This document shows, one piece after another, positions 37,653 through 45,016 of a DNA stretch of 64,000 bases. A model generated the notes under the pieces. The model worked only from the letters and a program-made list of their open reading frames with translations. It searched no databases and was not told the DNA's origin. The stretch is from Geothrix paludis (GTDB taxonomy: Bacteria > Acidobacteriota > Holophagae > Holophagales > Holophagaceae), in the NCBI RefSeq assembly GCF_022808815.1, contig NZ_JAKZLC010000004.1, positions 1 to 64,000 on the forward strand, in the 5' to 3' direction. Position 1 is the first letter of the stretch. Every line of letters begins with the position of its first letter. The position numbers were made by a program, and so were the translations under genes.

Positions 37653-38099
37653 TCAGGCCTCCCCTCGAAGGGCCTGGACCTTCGCCTCCCCAGAGGCAGT
37701 GATATCCGCCGCCCGTGGGCTGGTCTCCACCACGCCCATCAGGTAGGCGTAGGTGTGCTGGGTGAGGCTCGTCACCACCGCCAGTGTCTGGAGGATCTGG
37801 GCCTCCCGCTCGGCCTGGCCTTCCTCCACCTTGCGGATGATGGCGACCAGGGCTTCGAGGCGAGTGGCGTGGCGGGCCTGCTGCTCGACGATGCTGGTCA
37901 GGGTTCGCGCCAAGGATTCCAGCCGTGTCCCGGAGGTGTCCTCCAGCTCACGTTGCTTCAAGTCGCTGAGGACATCCCTCAAGGCCTGGGTCAGGCTGCA
38001 TCCTCGCCGCTCGGCGTAGGATTCGAGGGTTTGGTAGTGGTCGCGCCCAACACGGCTGTGCAACACAAGTTTGGCGCTGTCGTTTGCTTTGCGGTTCAT
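37653..38099 (-). CDS. RHH/MobC-like mobilisation accessory protein
   Basis: A 148-residue protein. Residues 10-50 (LVLHSRVGRDHYQTLESYAERRG) are compatible with a ribbon-helix-helix DNA-binding domain that guides the relaxase to oriT. The rest is a coiled-coil-like helix (KVEEGQAEREAQILQTL). It is the first gene of the leftward mobilisation operon, directly beside the likely transfer origin. Confidence 0.65.
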   Translation of the reverse strand: MNRKANDSAKLVLHSRVGRDHYQTLESYAERRGCSLTQALRDVLSDLKQRELEDTSGTRLESLARTLTSIVEQQARHATRLEALVAIIRKVEEGQAEREAQILQTLAVVTSLTQHTYAYLMGVVETSPRAADITASGEAKVQALRGEA

Positions 38100-38495
38100 G
38101 CGGATTCTCCTGGATGGTTGCGATTCGGGTGCGGGAGCTCACGCCTGCGCCAAGGACTGGCGCGCGCAGAACCGCACCACGATTGGCTTTCCATCCGATC
38201 CGCAACAGTCAGGCGCCACGCCCAACTTGCCACCCAGAGGGTTCCAGGCCTCCGGCCTTCCGCCCTCTGCCTTCCATCACCCATCGGGGTGACCTTGTAC
38301 GAATGCCCGAAAGCCTCCTCCGGCGCCGTGCTACAGCAGTCAACCCAGCCCACCACCCCCGGCCAAACCGTGGAGGAGCCGGTTCTCATCACCTGTTGCA
38401 CCCCGAGCCCGCAGCCCATTCGCAGGTGCGTCACCGCACCAGACCGCACTGGGCCGCACACAGCACGGCTAGAGGCTGTAGCACGGTTGTAGCAA
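38100..38495. other. non-coding region beside the relaxase operon, probable oriT
   Basis: No gene is supported in this stretch upstream of the RHH-relaxase operon. A hairpin GCGCCA-AGGAC-TGGCGC at 38147-38163 lies 48 bp before the operon start. Transfer origins of mobilisable elements usually sit here. The nic site cannot be named from the sequence alone. Confidence 0.4.
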
Positions 38496-38527
38496 AACAA
38501 AAAAGCGCCACCCGTGAAGGTGGCGCT
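38496..38527 (-). terminator. terminator of the tRNA-Asn transcript
   Basis: Stem AGCGCCACC/GGTGGCGCT with a 6-nt loop, followed on the minus strand by TTTTTTGTTTT. It is 16 bp past the tRNA 3' end and lies inside the island, so the element supplies the tRNA terminator. Confidence 0.85.
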
Positions 38528-38542
38528 AACTGCTTTGTTTTC

Positions 38543-38587
38543 TGGCTCCGGAGGAGGGATTTGAACCCCCGACCTAGTGATTAACAG
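38543..38587 (-). repeat. attR: 45-bp direct repeat in the intact tRNA-Asn
   Basis: Identical to 10068-10112. The element end replaced the tRNA tail without changing its sequence, leaving the gene functional. Confidence 0.93.
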
Positions 38588-38618
38588 TCACCCGCTCTGA
38601 CCCCTGAGCTACTCCGGA
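38543..38618 (-). tRNA. tRNA-Asn (GTT)
   Basis: Reads 5'-TCCGGAG acceptor, D-arm GCTC...GAGC, anticodon loop CTGTTAA with GTT, T-arm GGGGG-TTCAAAT-CCCTC, acceptor CTCCGGA, discriminator G and encoded CCA. Total 76 nt. All four arms pair. It is the integration target of the island. Confidence 0.97.
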
Positions 38619-38698
38619 AAGCGTGAACATCCATTCTACCGGAGGCGGGCCTGGATTCAAGCGGGGAGGGGCGGGACCTGTGATCCTTGTCGTCCGCC

Positions 38699-39283
38699 CT
38701 AGTTCTTCTGGAGCTCCATCAGGATCTGGCGGGCGGCGGCCTTGAGGGTCTCGATGACGCCGGTGCCCTGGCTGGCCACGGCTTCGATCATGGGCTCGTT
38801 CCGGAAACGAAGCAGGCGCTCCATCTCGGCCACGGGCACGGCGGAGGGCATGTCCCGCTTGTTCAGCTGGAGGACGTAGGGGATGTTGCGGACGTCGAAG
38901 CCGTTCTCTTTGAGATTGGTCGCCAGGTTCGCGATGGACTCGATGTTGGCCTCCATGCGCGCCTTCTGGCTGTCGGCCACGAAGATGATGCCGTCGCAGC
39001 CGCGCAGGATGAGCTTGCGGCTGGCGTCATAGAACACCTGGCCAGGCACGGTGTAGAGGTGGAACCGCACCTTGAAGCCCTTGACCGTGCCCATGTCCAG
39101 GGGCAGGAAGTCGAAGAAGAGGGTGCGATCCGTCTCGGTGGCGAGGCTGACCAGCTTGCCCTTCTTGTCGGGGTTCGCCTGCTCGTAGATCCACTGGATG
39201 TTCGTCGTCTTACCGCAGAGGCCGGGGCCGTAGTAGACGATCTTGCAGTTGATCTCGCGGGACGCGTAGTTGATGAAGGTCAT
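38699..39283 (-). CDS. mglA: Ras-like small GTPase MglA
   Basis: Polarity GTPase of the MglA family, 194 residues, close to the family norm of 195. The P-loop is GPGLCGKTTN (19-28). Switch regions ATETDRTLFFD and TVPGQVFYDASR and the base motif LNKRD are present. MglA sets cell poles and directs motility or envelope machinery in myxobacteria and others. It lies 15 bp downstream of its partner gene mglB. Confidence 0.95.
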   Translation of the reverse strand: MTFINYASREINCKIVYYGPGLCGKTTNIQWIYEQANPDKKGKLVSLATETDRTLFFDFLPLDMGTVKGFKVRFHLYTVPGQVFYDASRKLILRGCDGIIFVADSQKARMEANIESIANLATNLKENGFDVRNIPYVLQLNKRDMPSAVPVAEMERLLRFRNEPMIEAVASQGTGVIETLKAAARQILMELQKN

Positions 39284-39298
39284 GTCCGTGCCCCAGGC

Positions 39299-39796
39299 TT
39301 AGTCGCCGAAGAGGCGGTCGATGTCTTCGTCCGTGATCTCCGAGAAGGGGCTCTCGAAGCGGTTGCCGCTGTCGGATTCCTTCTGCGCGCGCTGTTCCAC
39401 CTGGTCGAAGATCTCCTGGAGTTCCTTGCTGGCCTTCTTCACCCGCAGGCGCACCAGCGCCAGGCTGGAATTCTGATCGAAGATGACCACCAGGATCCCG
39501 CGCTTGCCCACGATCGAGATGTGCAGGTTGTCCCGCTCGCCCTCGTGGAAGAGGAGGCTGAATTCCTTTTCGCCGATGAGCTTGGCCAGGCCGTCCGTGG
39601 CCGCCACGTTGCCAGCGGTGAGGGAGGCGAGGCTGGTGGCGTCGATGCTCTTCACGTCGCCCGCGGCGGCGATCTGCTGGCCGTTCTTGTCCACCAGGAA
39701 CACCACCTTGGCGGAGGCGTCCTTCTGGAGGCGGCCGATGATCTCGTGGAGGAGCTTGTACTCCTCCTCGAACATGATGAGATCAAGCTTTGCCAC
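39299..39796 (-). CDS. mglB: MglB, roadblock/LC7 GAP partner of MglA
   Basis: Roadblock/LC7 protein that stimulates GTP hydrolysis by MglA. The 165-residue product has the conserved KVVFLVDKNGQ, DATSLASLTAGNVAA and HISIVGKRGILVVIFD segments and an acidic C-terminus. I choose GTG 39796 (MAKLDLIMFEEEYK) because GGAGG lies five bases upstream and the length matches homologues; an ATG seven codons later is the alternative. It is in an operon with mglA. Confidence 0.93.
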   Translation of the reverse strand: MAKLDLIMFEEEYKLLHEIIGRLQKDASAKVVFLVDKNGQQIAAAGDVKSIDATSLASLTAGNVAATDGLAKLIGEKEFSLLFHEGERDNLHISIVGKRGILVVIFDQNSSLALVRLRVKKASKELQEIFDQVEQRAQKESDSGNRFESPFSEITDEDIDRLFGD

Positions 39797-39838
39797 AAGA
39801 ACCTCCGCCGGGACTGCTATCTGTGAGGATAGCACTTT

Positions 39839-40687
39839 TCAGTAGGCCTCTGAGCCGGCTCCCCCCTGAATCACCGCCACGGAGGCGGAAAGCCCCAGGC
39901 GGGTGGCCCCGGCCAGGACCATGGCCAGCGCCTTCTCGTAGGTGCGGATGCCGCCGGAGGCTTTCACGCCCATGCCCGTGCCCACGGTCCGGCGCATGAG
40001 CGCGACATCGGCCTCGGTGGCGCCGCCCGTTGAGAAGCCGGTGGAGGTCTTCACGAAATCGAGGCCCGCCTCCAGCGCGAGCGCCGAGGCCCGCTCCTTC
40101 TCGGCATCCGTGAGCAGGCAGGTCTCCAGAATGACCTTGAGCACCGTGGGCGCGGGAACGGCCGCTCTCAGCCCTTCCAGGTCCCGGCGGACCATGTCCC
40201 AGTCGCCGCCCTTCGCGGCACCGACGGCCAGCACCATGTCCACCTCCTGCGCCCCTTCCTTCACGGCCACTTCTGCCTCGTGGGCCTTGGCGGACAGGGA
40301 GGACGCCCCCAGGGGGAAGCCGACCACCGTGCAGGTCCGGACGGCGCTGCCCTTCAGCAGGGACGAGGCCAGGGGCACCCACAGGGGGTTGACGCAGACC
40401 GAGGCGAAGCCGTGCTTCAGGGCTTCGGCACAGAGGACCTCCACCTGCGCGCCCGTGGCCTCGGCCTTCAGCAGGGTGTGGTCGATGAGGGGGGACAGGT
40501 CCCAGGGCCCGGCGGGAAGGGCCGCCTGCGCCGAGGTCCGATGGTGCAGCCCCGCATGGTCGTGGAGCAGGCAGGCGCCCTCCACGCATCCCAGGAGCTG
40601 GGGCCTCCGCCCCTCGGGAAGCGGCTGGAGCCGGGCGCGGATCTCTGCGGTGAGGTCGAGAAGCGGGTCGATCATGGTTTCCATCAT
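39839..40687 (-). CDS. deoC: deoxyribose-phosphate aldolase
   Basis: Cleaves 2-deoxyribose 5-phosphate into acetaldehyde and glyceraldehyde 3-phosphate. Schiff-base Lys213 lies in FVKTSTGF, assisting Lys184 in LKVILET, and SVCVNPLW near 96-103 is conserved. At 282 residues it is about 60 longer than usual; the extra residues are N-terminal and Gly/His/Leu-rich with no known domain. The start may be ATG 40687 or 40675, neither with a strong ribosome site. It is followed by mglB on the same strand. Confidence 0.9.
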   Translation of the reverse strand: MMETMIDPLLDLTAEIRARLQPLPEGRRPQLLGCVEGACLLHDHAGLHHRTSAQAALPAGPWDLSPLIDHTLLKAEATGAQVEVLCAEALKHGFASVCVNPLWVPLASSLLKGSAVRTCTVVGFPLGASSLSAKAHEAEVAVKEGAQEVDMVLAVGAAKGGDWDMVRRDLEGLRAAVPAPTVLKVILETCLLTDAEKERASALALEAGLDFVKTSTGFSTGGATEADVALMRRTVGTGMGVKASGGIRTYEKALAMVLAGATRLGLSASVAVIQGGAGSEAY

Positions 40688-40720
40688 GGCCCGGGGGCGT
40701 CCCGCCGGAAAGCCGTACGC

Positions 40721-40748
40721 GAAAAAGCGGGCCGAAGCCCGCCTTTTC
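40721..40748 (-). terminator. terminator of the Lys/Ala/Glu-rich gene
   Basis: GCGGGC-CGAA-GCCCGC flanked by an A-run and a T-run, 20 bp past the stop of the upstream leftward gene. Confidence 0.88.
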
Positions 40749-40766
40749 GTGAACCGGTGAAGCCTG

Positions 40767-41498
40767 TTACTTCTTGGCCTCTTCCTTCTTCTCGGCCTTC
40801 TTGGCAGCCTTCTTGGCCTTCTTCTCGGCCTTGGGGGCGGCTTCAGCCTTCTTCTCTTCGGCGGTCATGGCCTTCTTGGCCTCGGCCTTCTTCTCAGCCT
40901 TCTTCTCGGCCTTCTTCTCGGCCTTGGGCTCAGCCTTCTTCTCGGCCTTCTTCTCCTCGGAGGTCAGGGCCTTCTTCTCGGCGGCAGGAGCGGCGGGCTC
41001 GGCCTTCTTGGCAGCCTTCTTCGCCTTCTTGGCCTTCTTCTCAGCCTTGGGAGCGGCCTCGGCCTTCTTCTCTTCGGCGGTCATGGCCTTCTTGGCCTCG
41101 GCCTTCTTGGCCTCGGCCTTCTTCTCGGCCTTCTTCTCTTCCTTCTTGGGCTCAGCCTTCTTCTCGGCCTTCTTCTCCTCGGAGGTCAGGGCCTTCTTCT
41201 CGGCGGCGGGAGCAGCCTCGGCCTTCTTCTCGGCCTTCTTGTGGTGCTTCTTGGCCTTCTTCTCGGCCTTGGGGGCGGCTTCAGCCTTCTTCTCGGCCTT
41301 GGGAGCGGCCTCGGCCTTCTTCTCCTCGGCGACGGTCAGGGCCTTCTTGGCCTCTTCCTTCTTGGGCTCGGCCTTCTTCTCAGCCTTCTTCTCGGCCTTC
41401 TTGGTCTCGACCTTCTTCGCTTCAGGCTTCTTCGCCTCTTCCGCGAACACGGGGCTGATCAGAGCGGCGGCGACGAGCAGCGCAGCAAGCTTCTTCAT
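40767..41498 (-). CDS. secreted Lys/Ala/Glu-rich repeat protein
   Basis: A 243-residue protein with a clear signal peptide ([19 protein letters not shown]). The rest is almost entirely K, A, E and P in imperfect repeats. [18 protein letters not shown] occurs twice and [20 protein letters not shown] twice, spaced about 80 residues. Composition resembles histone H1-like tails and single alpha-helices. Role unknown; a periplasmic spacer or polyanion binder is possible. The repetitive DNA may vary in length between strains. Terminators flank it, so it is monocistronic. Confidence 0.8.
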   Translation of the reverse strand: MKKLAALLVAAALISPVFAEEAKKPEAKKVETKKAEKKAEKKAEPKKEEAKKALTVAEEKKAEAAPKAEKKAEAAPKAEKKAKKHHKKAEKKAEAAPAAEKKALTSEEKKAEKKAEPKKEEKKAEKKAEAKKAEAKKAMTAEEKKAEAAPKAEKKAKKAKKAAKKAEPAAPAAEKKALTSEEKKAEKKAEPKAEKKAEKKAEKKAEAKKAMTAEEKKAEAAPKAEKKAKKAAKKAEKKEEAKK

Positions 41499-41645
41499 GG
41501 GGGTTCTCCCTGGGTTGATCCGGCACGGCCGGAAGTGCCGTCAGGGTTGCATCATCTGGGCCAAACTTCAATTCAATTCAAAACAACACTTAGATAACAG
41601 CTTATCCTGGAAATCCTGTTGCATTCTGCCACTCGTGGCAGCCTG

Positions 41646-43016
41646 CTACTCCCCGTCGTGGAATCCGTAGCGCTTGAGCTTCCGGTAGAGGGTGGTCCTG
41701 TCCACCCCCAGGATGTCGGCGATGCGCTGCTTCTCCTTGTGGCGGCCCAGCAGGATCTGGATGTAGCGGCGCTCCAGCTCGTCCAGGGAGGGCCAATCCC
41801 CGATCAGGGAGGGGGTCTCCTCGGAAGGCTCGGGCTTGAGCAGGGCCCGCTTGAGCACGTCGGCCTGGATCTTGGCCGGCAGGTCGTCCACGGTTATCTC
41901 CCGGCCGCGGCTCAGCTGGGTGAGGTTCTCCACGGCATTGCCCAGTTCCCGCACGTTGCCCGGCCAGGAATAGGCCTCCAGCACCCTCCGGGCCTCCGGA
42001 TGCAGGCGGTAGGTCTGCTGATCCTTCTGTCCGAACTCCGCCAGGAAGTGGTCCAGGAGCGCGCCCACGTCGTCCCCGCGCTCGCGGAGGGGCGGCACGG
42101 CCAGCTCCACCACGCTGAGGCGGTAGTAGAGGTCCTCGCGGAAGGTCCCCGCCTTCACCATCTGCTGGAGGTCCCGGTTGGTGGCGGCGATGACCCGGGT
42201 GTCCACCTTGATGGTCTTGTTGCCCCCCACCCGGCGGATCTCCTGCTCCTGCAGCACTCGCAGCAGCCGGACCTGGAAGCTGGGGCTGGTCTCCCCGATC
42301 TCGTCCAGGAAGATGGTGCCGCCGGAGGCCTCCTCGAAGAGGCCCGGCTTCTCGCCCACGGCGCCCGTAAAGGAGCCCTTCACGTGCCCGAAGAGCTCGG
42401 ATTCTAGAAGGGTCTCCGTGAGGGCGCCACAGTTCACGGCCACGAAGGCGCGGTCCCGGCGGTCGCTGGAGAGGTGGATGCTGCGGGCCACCAGTTCCTT
42501 GCCGGTGCCGCTCTCCCCCGTGATGAGCACCGTGGCTCGGCTGTTCTGGAGGCTCGCGATGGTCTTGTAGACCGCCATCATCTTCGGACTGGAGCCGATC
42601 ATGAGGCTGCGCTTGGCTTTGGGCGAGGCGTCCTGGGTTTCGCCCTGGCCCGCCGACTGCCGCCGCGCGAGGGCCCGGGTCACCAGGGCCTTCAGCTCCT
42701 CGTTGTTCCAGGGCTTGCTGAGGAAGTCGAAGGCGCCCTCCCGCACGGCCTCGATGGCGGTCTCCAGGGTGCCGAAGCCCGACAGCAGGATGGTGTCCAC
42801 TCCCAGGGGCTTGGCTTCCCGCAACAGGTCCAGGCCGTCCTTCTTGGCCTCGAGGTTGATGTCGGACAGCAGCAGGTCGAAGCCCCCCTTCCGCAGCAGC
42901 TCGATGGCCCGGTCGGGATGCGTCGCCTTGGCGACATCGAGGCCCATGGTCCCCAGCAGCTCCTCCAGGAACTCGCAGGTCTCCTTGCTGTCGTCCACCA
43001 CGAGGACACGGGCCAT
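41646..43016 (-). CDS. NtrC-family sigma54-dependent response regulator
   Basis: Two-component activator of sigma54 promoters, 456 residues. The receiver domain (1-120) has acidic residues at 8-9, phospho-acceptor Asp52 and Lys101. The AAA+ domain has Walker A GESGTGKE (167-174) and GSFTGA (214-219), a variant of the sigma54-contact loop GAFTGA. The C-terminal Fis-type HTH is at about 420-452 (RIADILGVDRTTLYRKL). The start at 43016 begins MARVLVVDDS; the frame is open upstream without homology. No histidine kinase is adjacent. Confidence 0.93.
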   Translation of the reverse strand: MARVLVVDDSKETCEFLEELLGTMGLDVAKATHPDRAIELLRKGGFDLLLSDINLEAKKDGLDLLREAKPLGVDTILLSGFGTLETAIEAVREGAFDFLSKPWNNEELKALVTRALARRQSAGQGETQDASPKAKRSLMIGSSPKMMAVYKTIASLQNSRATVLITGESGTGKELVARSIHLSSDRRDRAFVAVNCGALTETLLESELFGHVKGSFTGAVGEKPGLFEEASGGTIFLDEIGETSPSFQVRLLRVLQEQEIRRVGGNKTIKVDTRVIAATNRDLQQMVKAGTFREDLYYRLSVVELAVPPLRERGDDVGALLDHFLAEFGQKDQQTYRLHPEARRVLEAYSWPGNVRELGNAVENLTQLSRGREITVDDLPAKIQADVLKRALLKPEPSEETPSLIGDWPSLDELERRYIQILLGRHKEKQRIADILGVDRTTLYRKLKRYGFHDGE

Positions 43017-43103
43017 GGCCACCCCCACCCTTGAAGGTATCCCACCTGGCCCCCGGCGAGTCCCCAGGGTATGCTCACGGCACCCCTCCCACGGAGAATT
43101 CCC

Positions 43104-43838
43104 ATGCGAACCCTTCTGGCTCTTGCCTTCGGAATGGCCGTTTCCCTGGCCAGCCTCGCCGCGGGCGACCTCACCATCACCTCCCAGGTCACGGGCAAGG
43201 GCGCCCTGGCCAAGGACGGCTCCCAGGTCCAGTACCTGAGCGCCACGCGGATGCGCGTCAACCACGCCGGATCGAAGGTGGACAGCCTGGTGGATTACGG
43301 CCACGAGGTGCTCTACAGCATCGACCACGGGAAGAAGGTCATCACCAAGATGACGTTCAAGGACATGCAGGAGGCCATGCAGGCCCTGGAAGACCAGATG
43401 GCCGGCATGCCCGAGATGGTGACGAAGATGATGTTCGGCGACGTGTCCGAGGTGAAGGTCGAGCAGCTGGGGCCGGATACCGTCCTGGGCCGGCCTTGCA
43501 AGAAGGTGCGCGTCATCCTCGGCAAGATGGTGGAAGAGCTGAGCATCGACCCCTCCCTCCAGTTCCCCATCAAGGACTACGCCAAGTCCATGGCCATGCT
43601 GAACCGCGTCCCCGGGCCCATGGGCGCCCTCTTCAAGCGGGTCTACCAGGAGACGGCCAAGCTCAAGGGCGTGCCCCTGAGGACCCACATCACCGGGCTC
43701 ATGGGCACGGACGTGACCACCGTGGCCACGGATGTCTCCACCGCCGCCATCCCTGAAAGCGCCTGGGCCCTACCCGCGGGCTACACCATGAAGGACGGCG
43801 GCAAGGAGATGAAGGACGCCGCGAAGGGGAAGCGGTAG
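43104..43838 (+). CDS. secreted protein of unknown function (DUF4412-like)
   Basis: A 244-residue exported protein with signal peptide cleaved near residue 20 (SLASLAAG). The mature part has alternating strands and several Met-rich helices (MQEAMQALEDQMAGMPEMVTKMM region), and loosely resembles DUF4412 lipoprotein-like proteins; this match is weak. GGAGA precedes ATG 43104 at six bases. It is divergent from the NtrC-type regulator with an 87-bp gap, so it could be under its control. Confidence 0.65.
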   Translation: MRTLLALAFGMAVSLASLAAGDLTITSQVTGKGALAKDGSQVQYLSATRMRVNHAGSKVDSLVDYGHEVLYSIDHGKKVITKMTFKDMQEAMQALEDQMAGMPEMVTKMMFGDVSEVKVEQLGPDTVLGRPCKKVRVILGKMVEELSIDPSLQFPIKDYAKSMAMLNRVPGPMGALFKRVYQETAKLKGVPLRTHITGLMGTDVTTVATDVSTAAIPESAWALPAGYTMKDGGKEMKDAAKGKR

Positions 43839-43892
43839 ACTGGGCGGGGCCCCCAGCGATCAGCTAGCGGGCCCCTTCCTTGCGGAATCCCC

Positions 43893-44132
43893 ATGAGCGC
43901 CCAACCCTCCTTCGACGATGGCCTGGACCGGCTGGAGGCCCTGGTGCAGCAGCTGGAGTCCGGCAGCCTCAGCCTGGAAGAGGCCCTGGCCCGCTTCGAG
44001 GAGGGCGTCCAGCTCAGCCAGGCGCTGCAGAAGCAGCTGGCCGACGCCCAGCGCCGCGTGGAGATCCTCAAGGCCGGCCTCGGCGGCGAATACCGGGCCG
44101 AACCCCTGGACGAAGGCAGGGAAGGTCGATGA
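43893..44132 (+). CDS. xseB: exodeoxyribonuclease VII small subunit
   Basis: Small helical subunit of exonuclease VII, 79 residues. The pattern FDDGLDRLEALVQQLESG and LSLEEALARFEEGVQL is diagnostic. The large subunit gene is not in the window. Its stop overlaps the ispA start (ATGA). The xseB-ispA-dxs order is common in bacteria. Confidence 0.93.
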   Translation: MSAQPSFDDGLDRLEALVQQLESGSLSLEEALARFEEGVQLSQALQKQLADAQRRVEILKAGLGGEYRAEPLDEGREGR

Positions 44133-45016
44133 ACGAGCCCGCCTCGCAGGTGCAGGCCGACCTGGACCGCCTGCTCCCCCTGCTGGACGTCCGTCTCACG
44201 GCCCCCTTCCGGGAGGGCGAAGCGGCCCGCCTGGGCGAGGCCATGCGCTACAGCCTGGAGGCCGGCGGCAAGCGCGTGCGGCCGGTCCTCTGCCTGCTGG
44301 CCGCCGAGGCCGTGGGCGGAACGGCGGCACAGGCGCTCCCCGGCGCCCTGGCCCTGGAATACGTCCACACCTATTCGCTCATCCATGACGACCTGCCGGC
44401 CATGGACGACGACGACCTGCGGCGGGGCCGGCCCACCAACCACAAGGTCTTCGGCGAAGGCCACGCCATCCTGGCGGGCGACGCCCTCCTCACCGAGGCC
44501 TTCGGCGTGCTGGCCTCCGCGGACCTGGATCCCGTCCGGCGGGCCGAGGCCCTGGTCCTGCTGGCCGAAGGCGCGGGCTGGCGCGGCATGGCCGGGGGCC
44601 AGGCCCTCGACCTCGAAGGCGAAACGCTGGACAGCTACGACCTGGACCACCTGCGCCTCATCCACCGCCTCAAGACCGGCGCCCTCCTGCGCGCCTCGCT
44701 GGAGATCGGCGCGGTGCTGGGCGGCGCGACCCCCGCGGACCGCTCCGCCCTGCGGGCCTACGGCGAAGCCATCGGGCTCGCCTTCCAGATCCAGGACGAC
44801 ATCCTGGACGCCACCGCCACCGACGCGGACCTGGGCAAGCGCGCCGGAAAAGATGCGGGCAAGGGTAAGATCACCTACCCTTCCCTCCTGGGCCTGGACG
44901 GCGCCCGCAAAGCCCTGAGTGAAGCGACCGAGAATGCCTTATGTCATCTAGCAACCCTTCCCAATCGCACGTCCTTGGCAGCCTGGGCCCGGTATCTGGC
45001 CCAGCGGGCGAACTAG
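44129..45016 (+). CDS. ispA: polyprenyl (farnesyl) diphosphate synthase
   Basis: Condenses isopentenyl diphosphate with allylic diphosphates to make farnesyl or geranylgeranyl diphosphate. The 295-residue product has the first Asp-rich motif DDLPAMD (87-93), RRGRPTNH, GQALDLEGE, and the second motif FQIQDDILD. KRVRPVL near 49-55 binds the substrate. The start at 44129 overlaps xseB; an upstream extension of the frame is rejected. Chain length cannot be set firmly from sequence alone. Confidence 0.92.
   Translation: MNEPASQVQADLDRLLPLLDVRLTAPFREGEAARLGEAMRYSLEAGGKRVRPVLCLLAAEAVGGTAAQALPGALALEYVHTYSLIHDDLPAMDDDDLRRGRPTNHKVFGEGHAILAGDALLTEAFGVLASADLDPVRRAEALVLLAEGAGWRGMAGGQALDLEGETLDSYDLDHLRLIHRLKTGALLRASLEIGAVLGGATPADRSALRAYGEAIGLAFQIQDDILDATATDADLGKRAGKDAGKGKITYPSLLGLDGARKALSEATENALCHLATLPNRTSLAAWARYLAQRAN

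Larger units (their letters stand above)
10068..38587. mobile_element. 28.5-kb integrative mobilisable element in tRNA-Asn
   Basis: Perfect 45-bp direct repeats at both ends, a tyrosine integrase 165 bp inside the left end, a replication-like module, and a relaxase plus coupling protein at the right end define the element. No type IV secretion mating-pore genes are visible, so transfer would need a helper element; this is why I call it mobilisable and not conjugative. Cargo is mainly anti-phage: AbiE, an MBL-fold protein and an expanded type I restriction operon. Several parts (10130-10260, 11530-11770, 17500-17640) are clearly more AT-rich than the chromosome. Confidence 0.9.

Noticed and set aside
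40767-41498. CRISPR-like repeats
   Set aside because: The repeats are in frame protein repeats of variable spacing with no unique spacers and no cas genes nearby.
40774-41670. Ala/Phe/Ser-rich frame opposite the Lys-rich gene
   Set aside because: It is the complement of the AAG/GAG/GCC repeats; no ribosome site, while the other strand has signal peptide and terminator.
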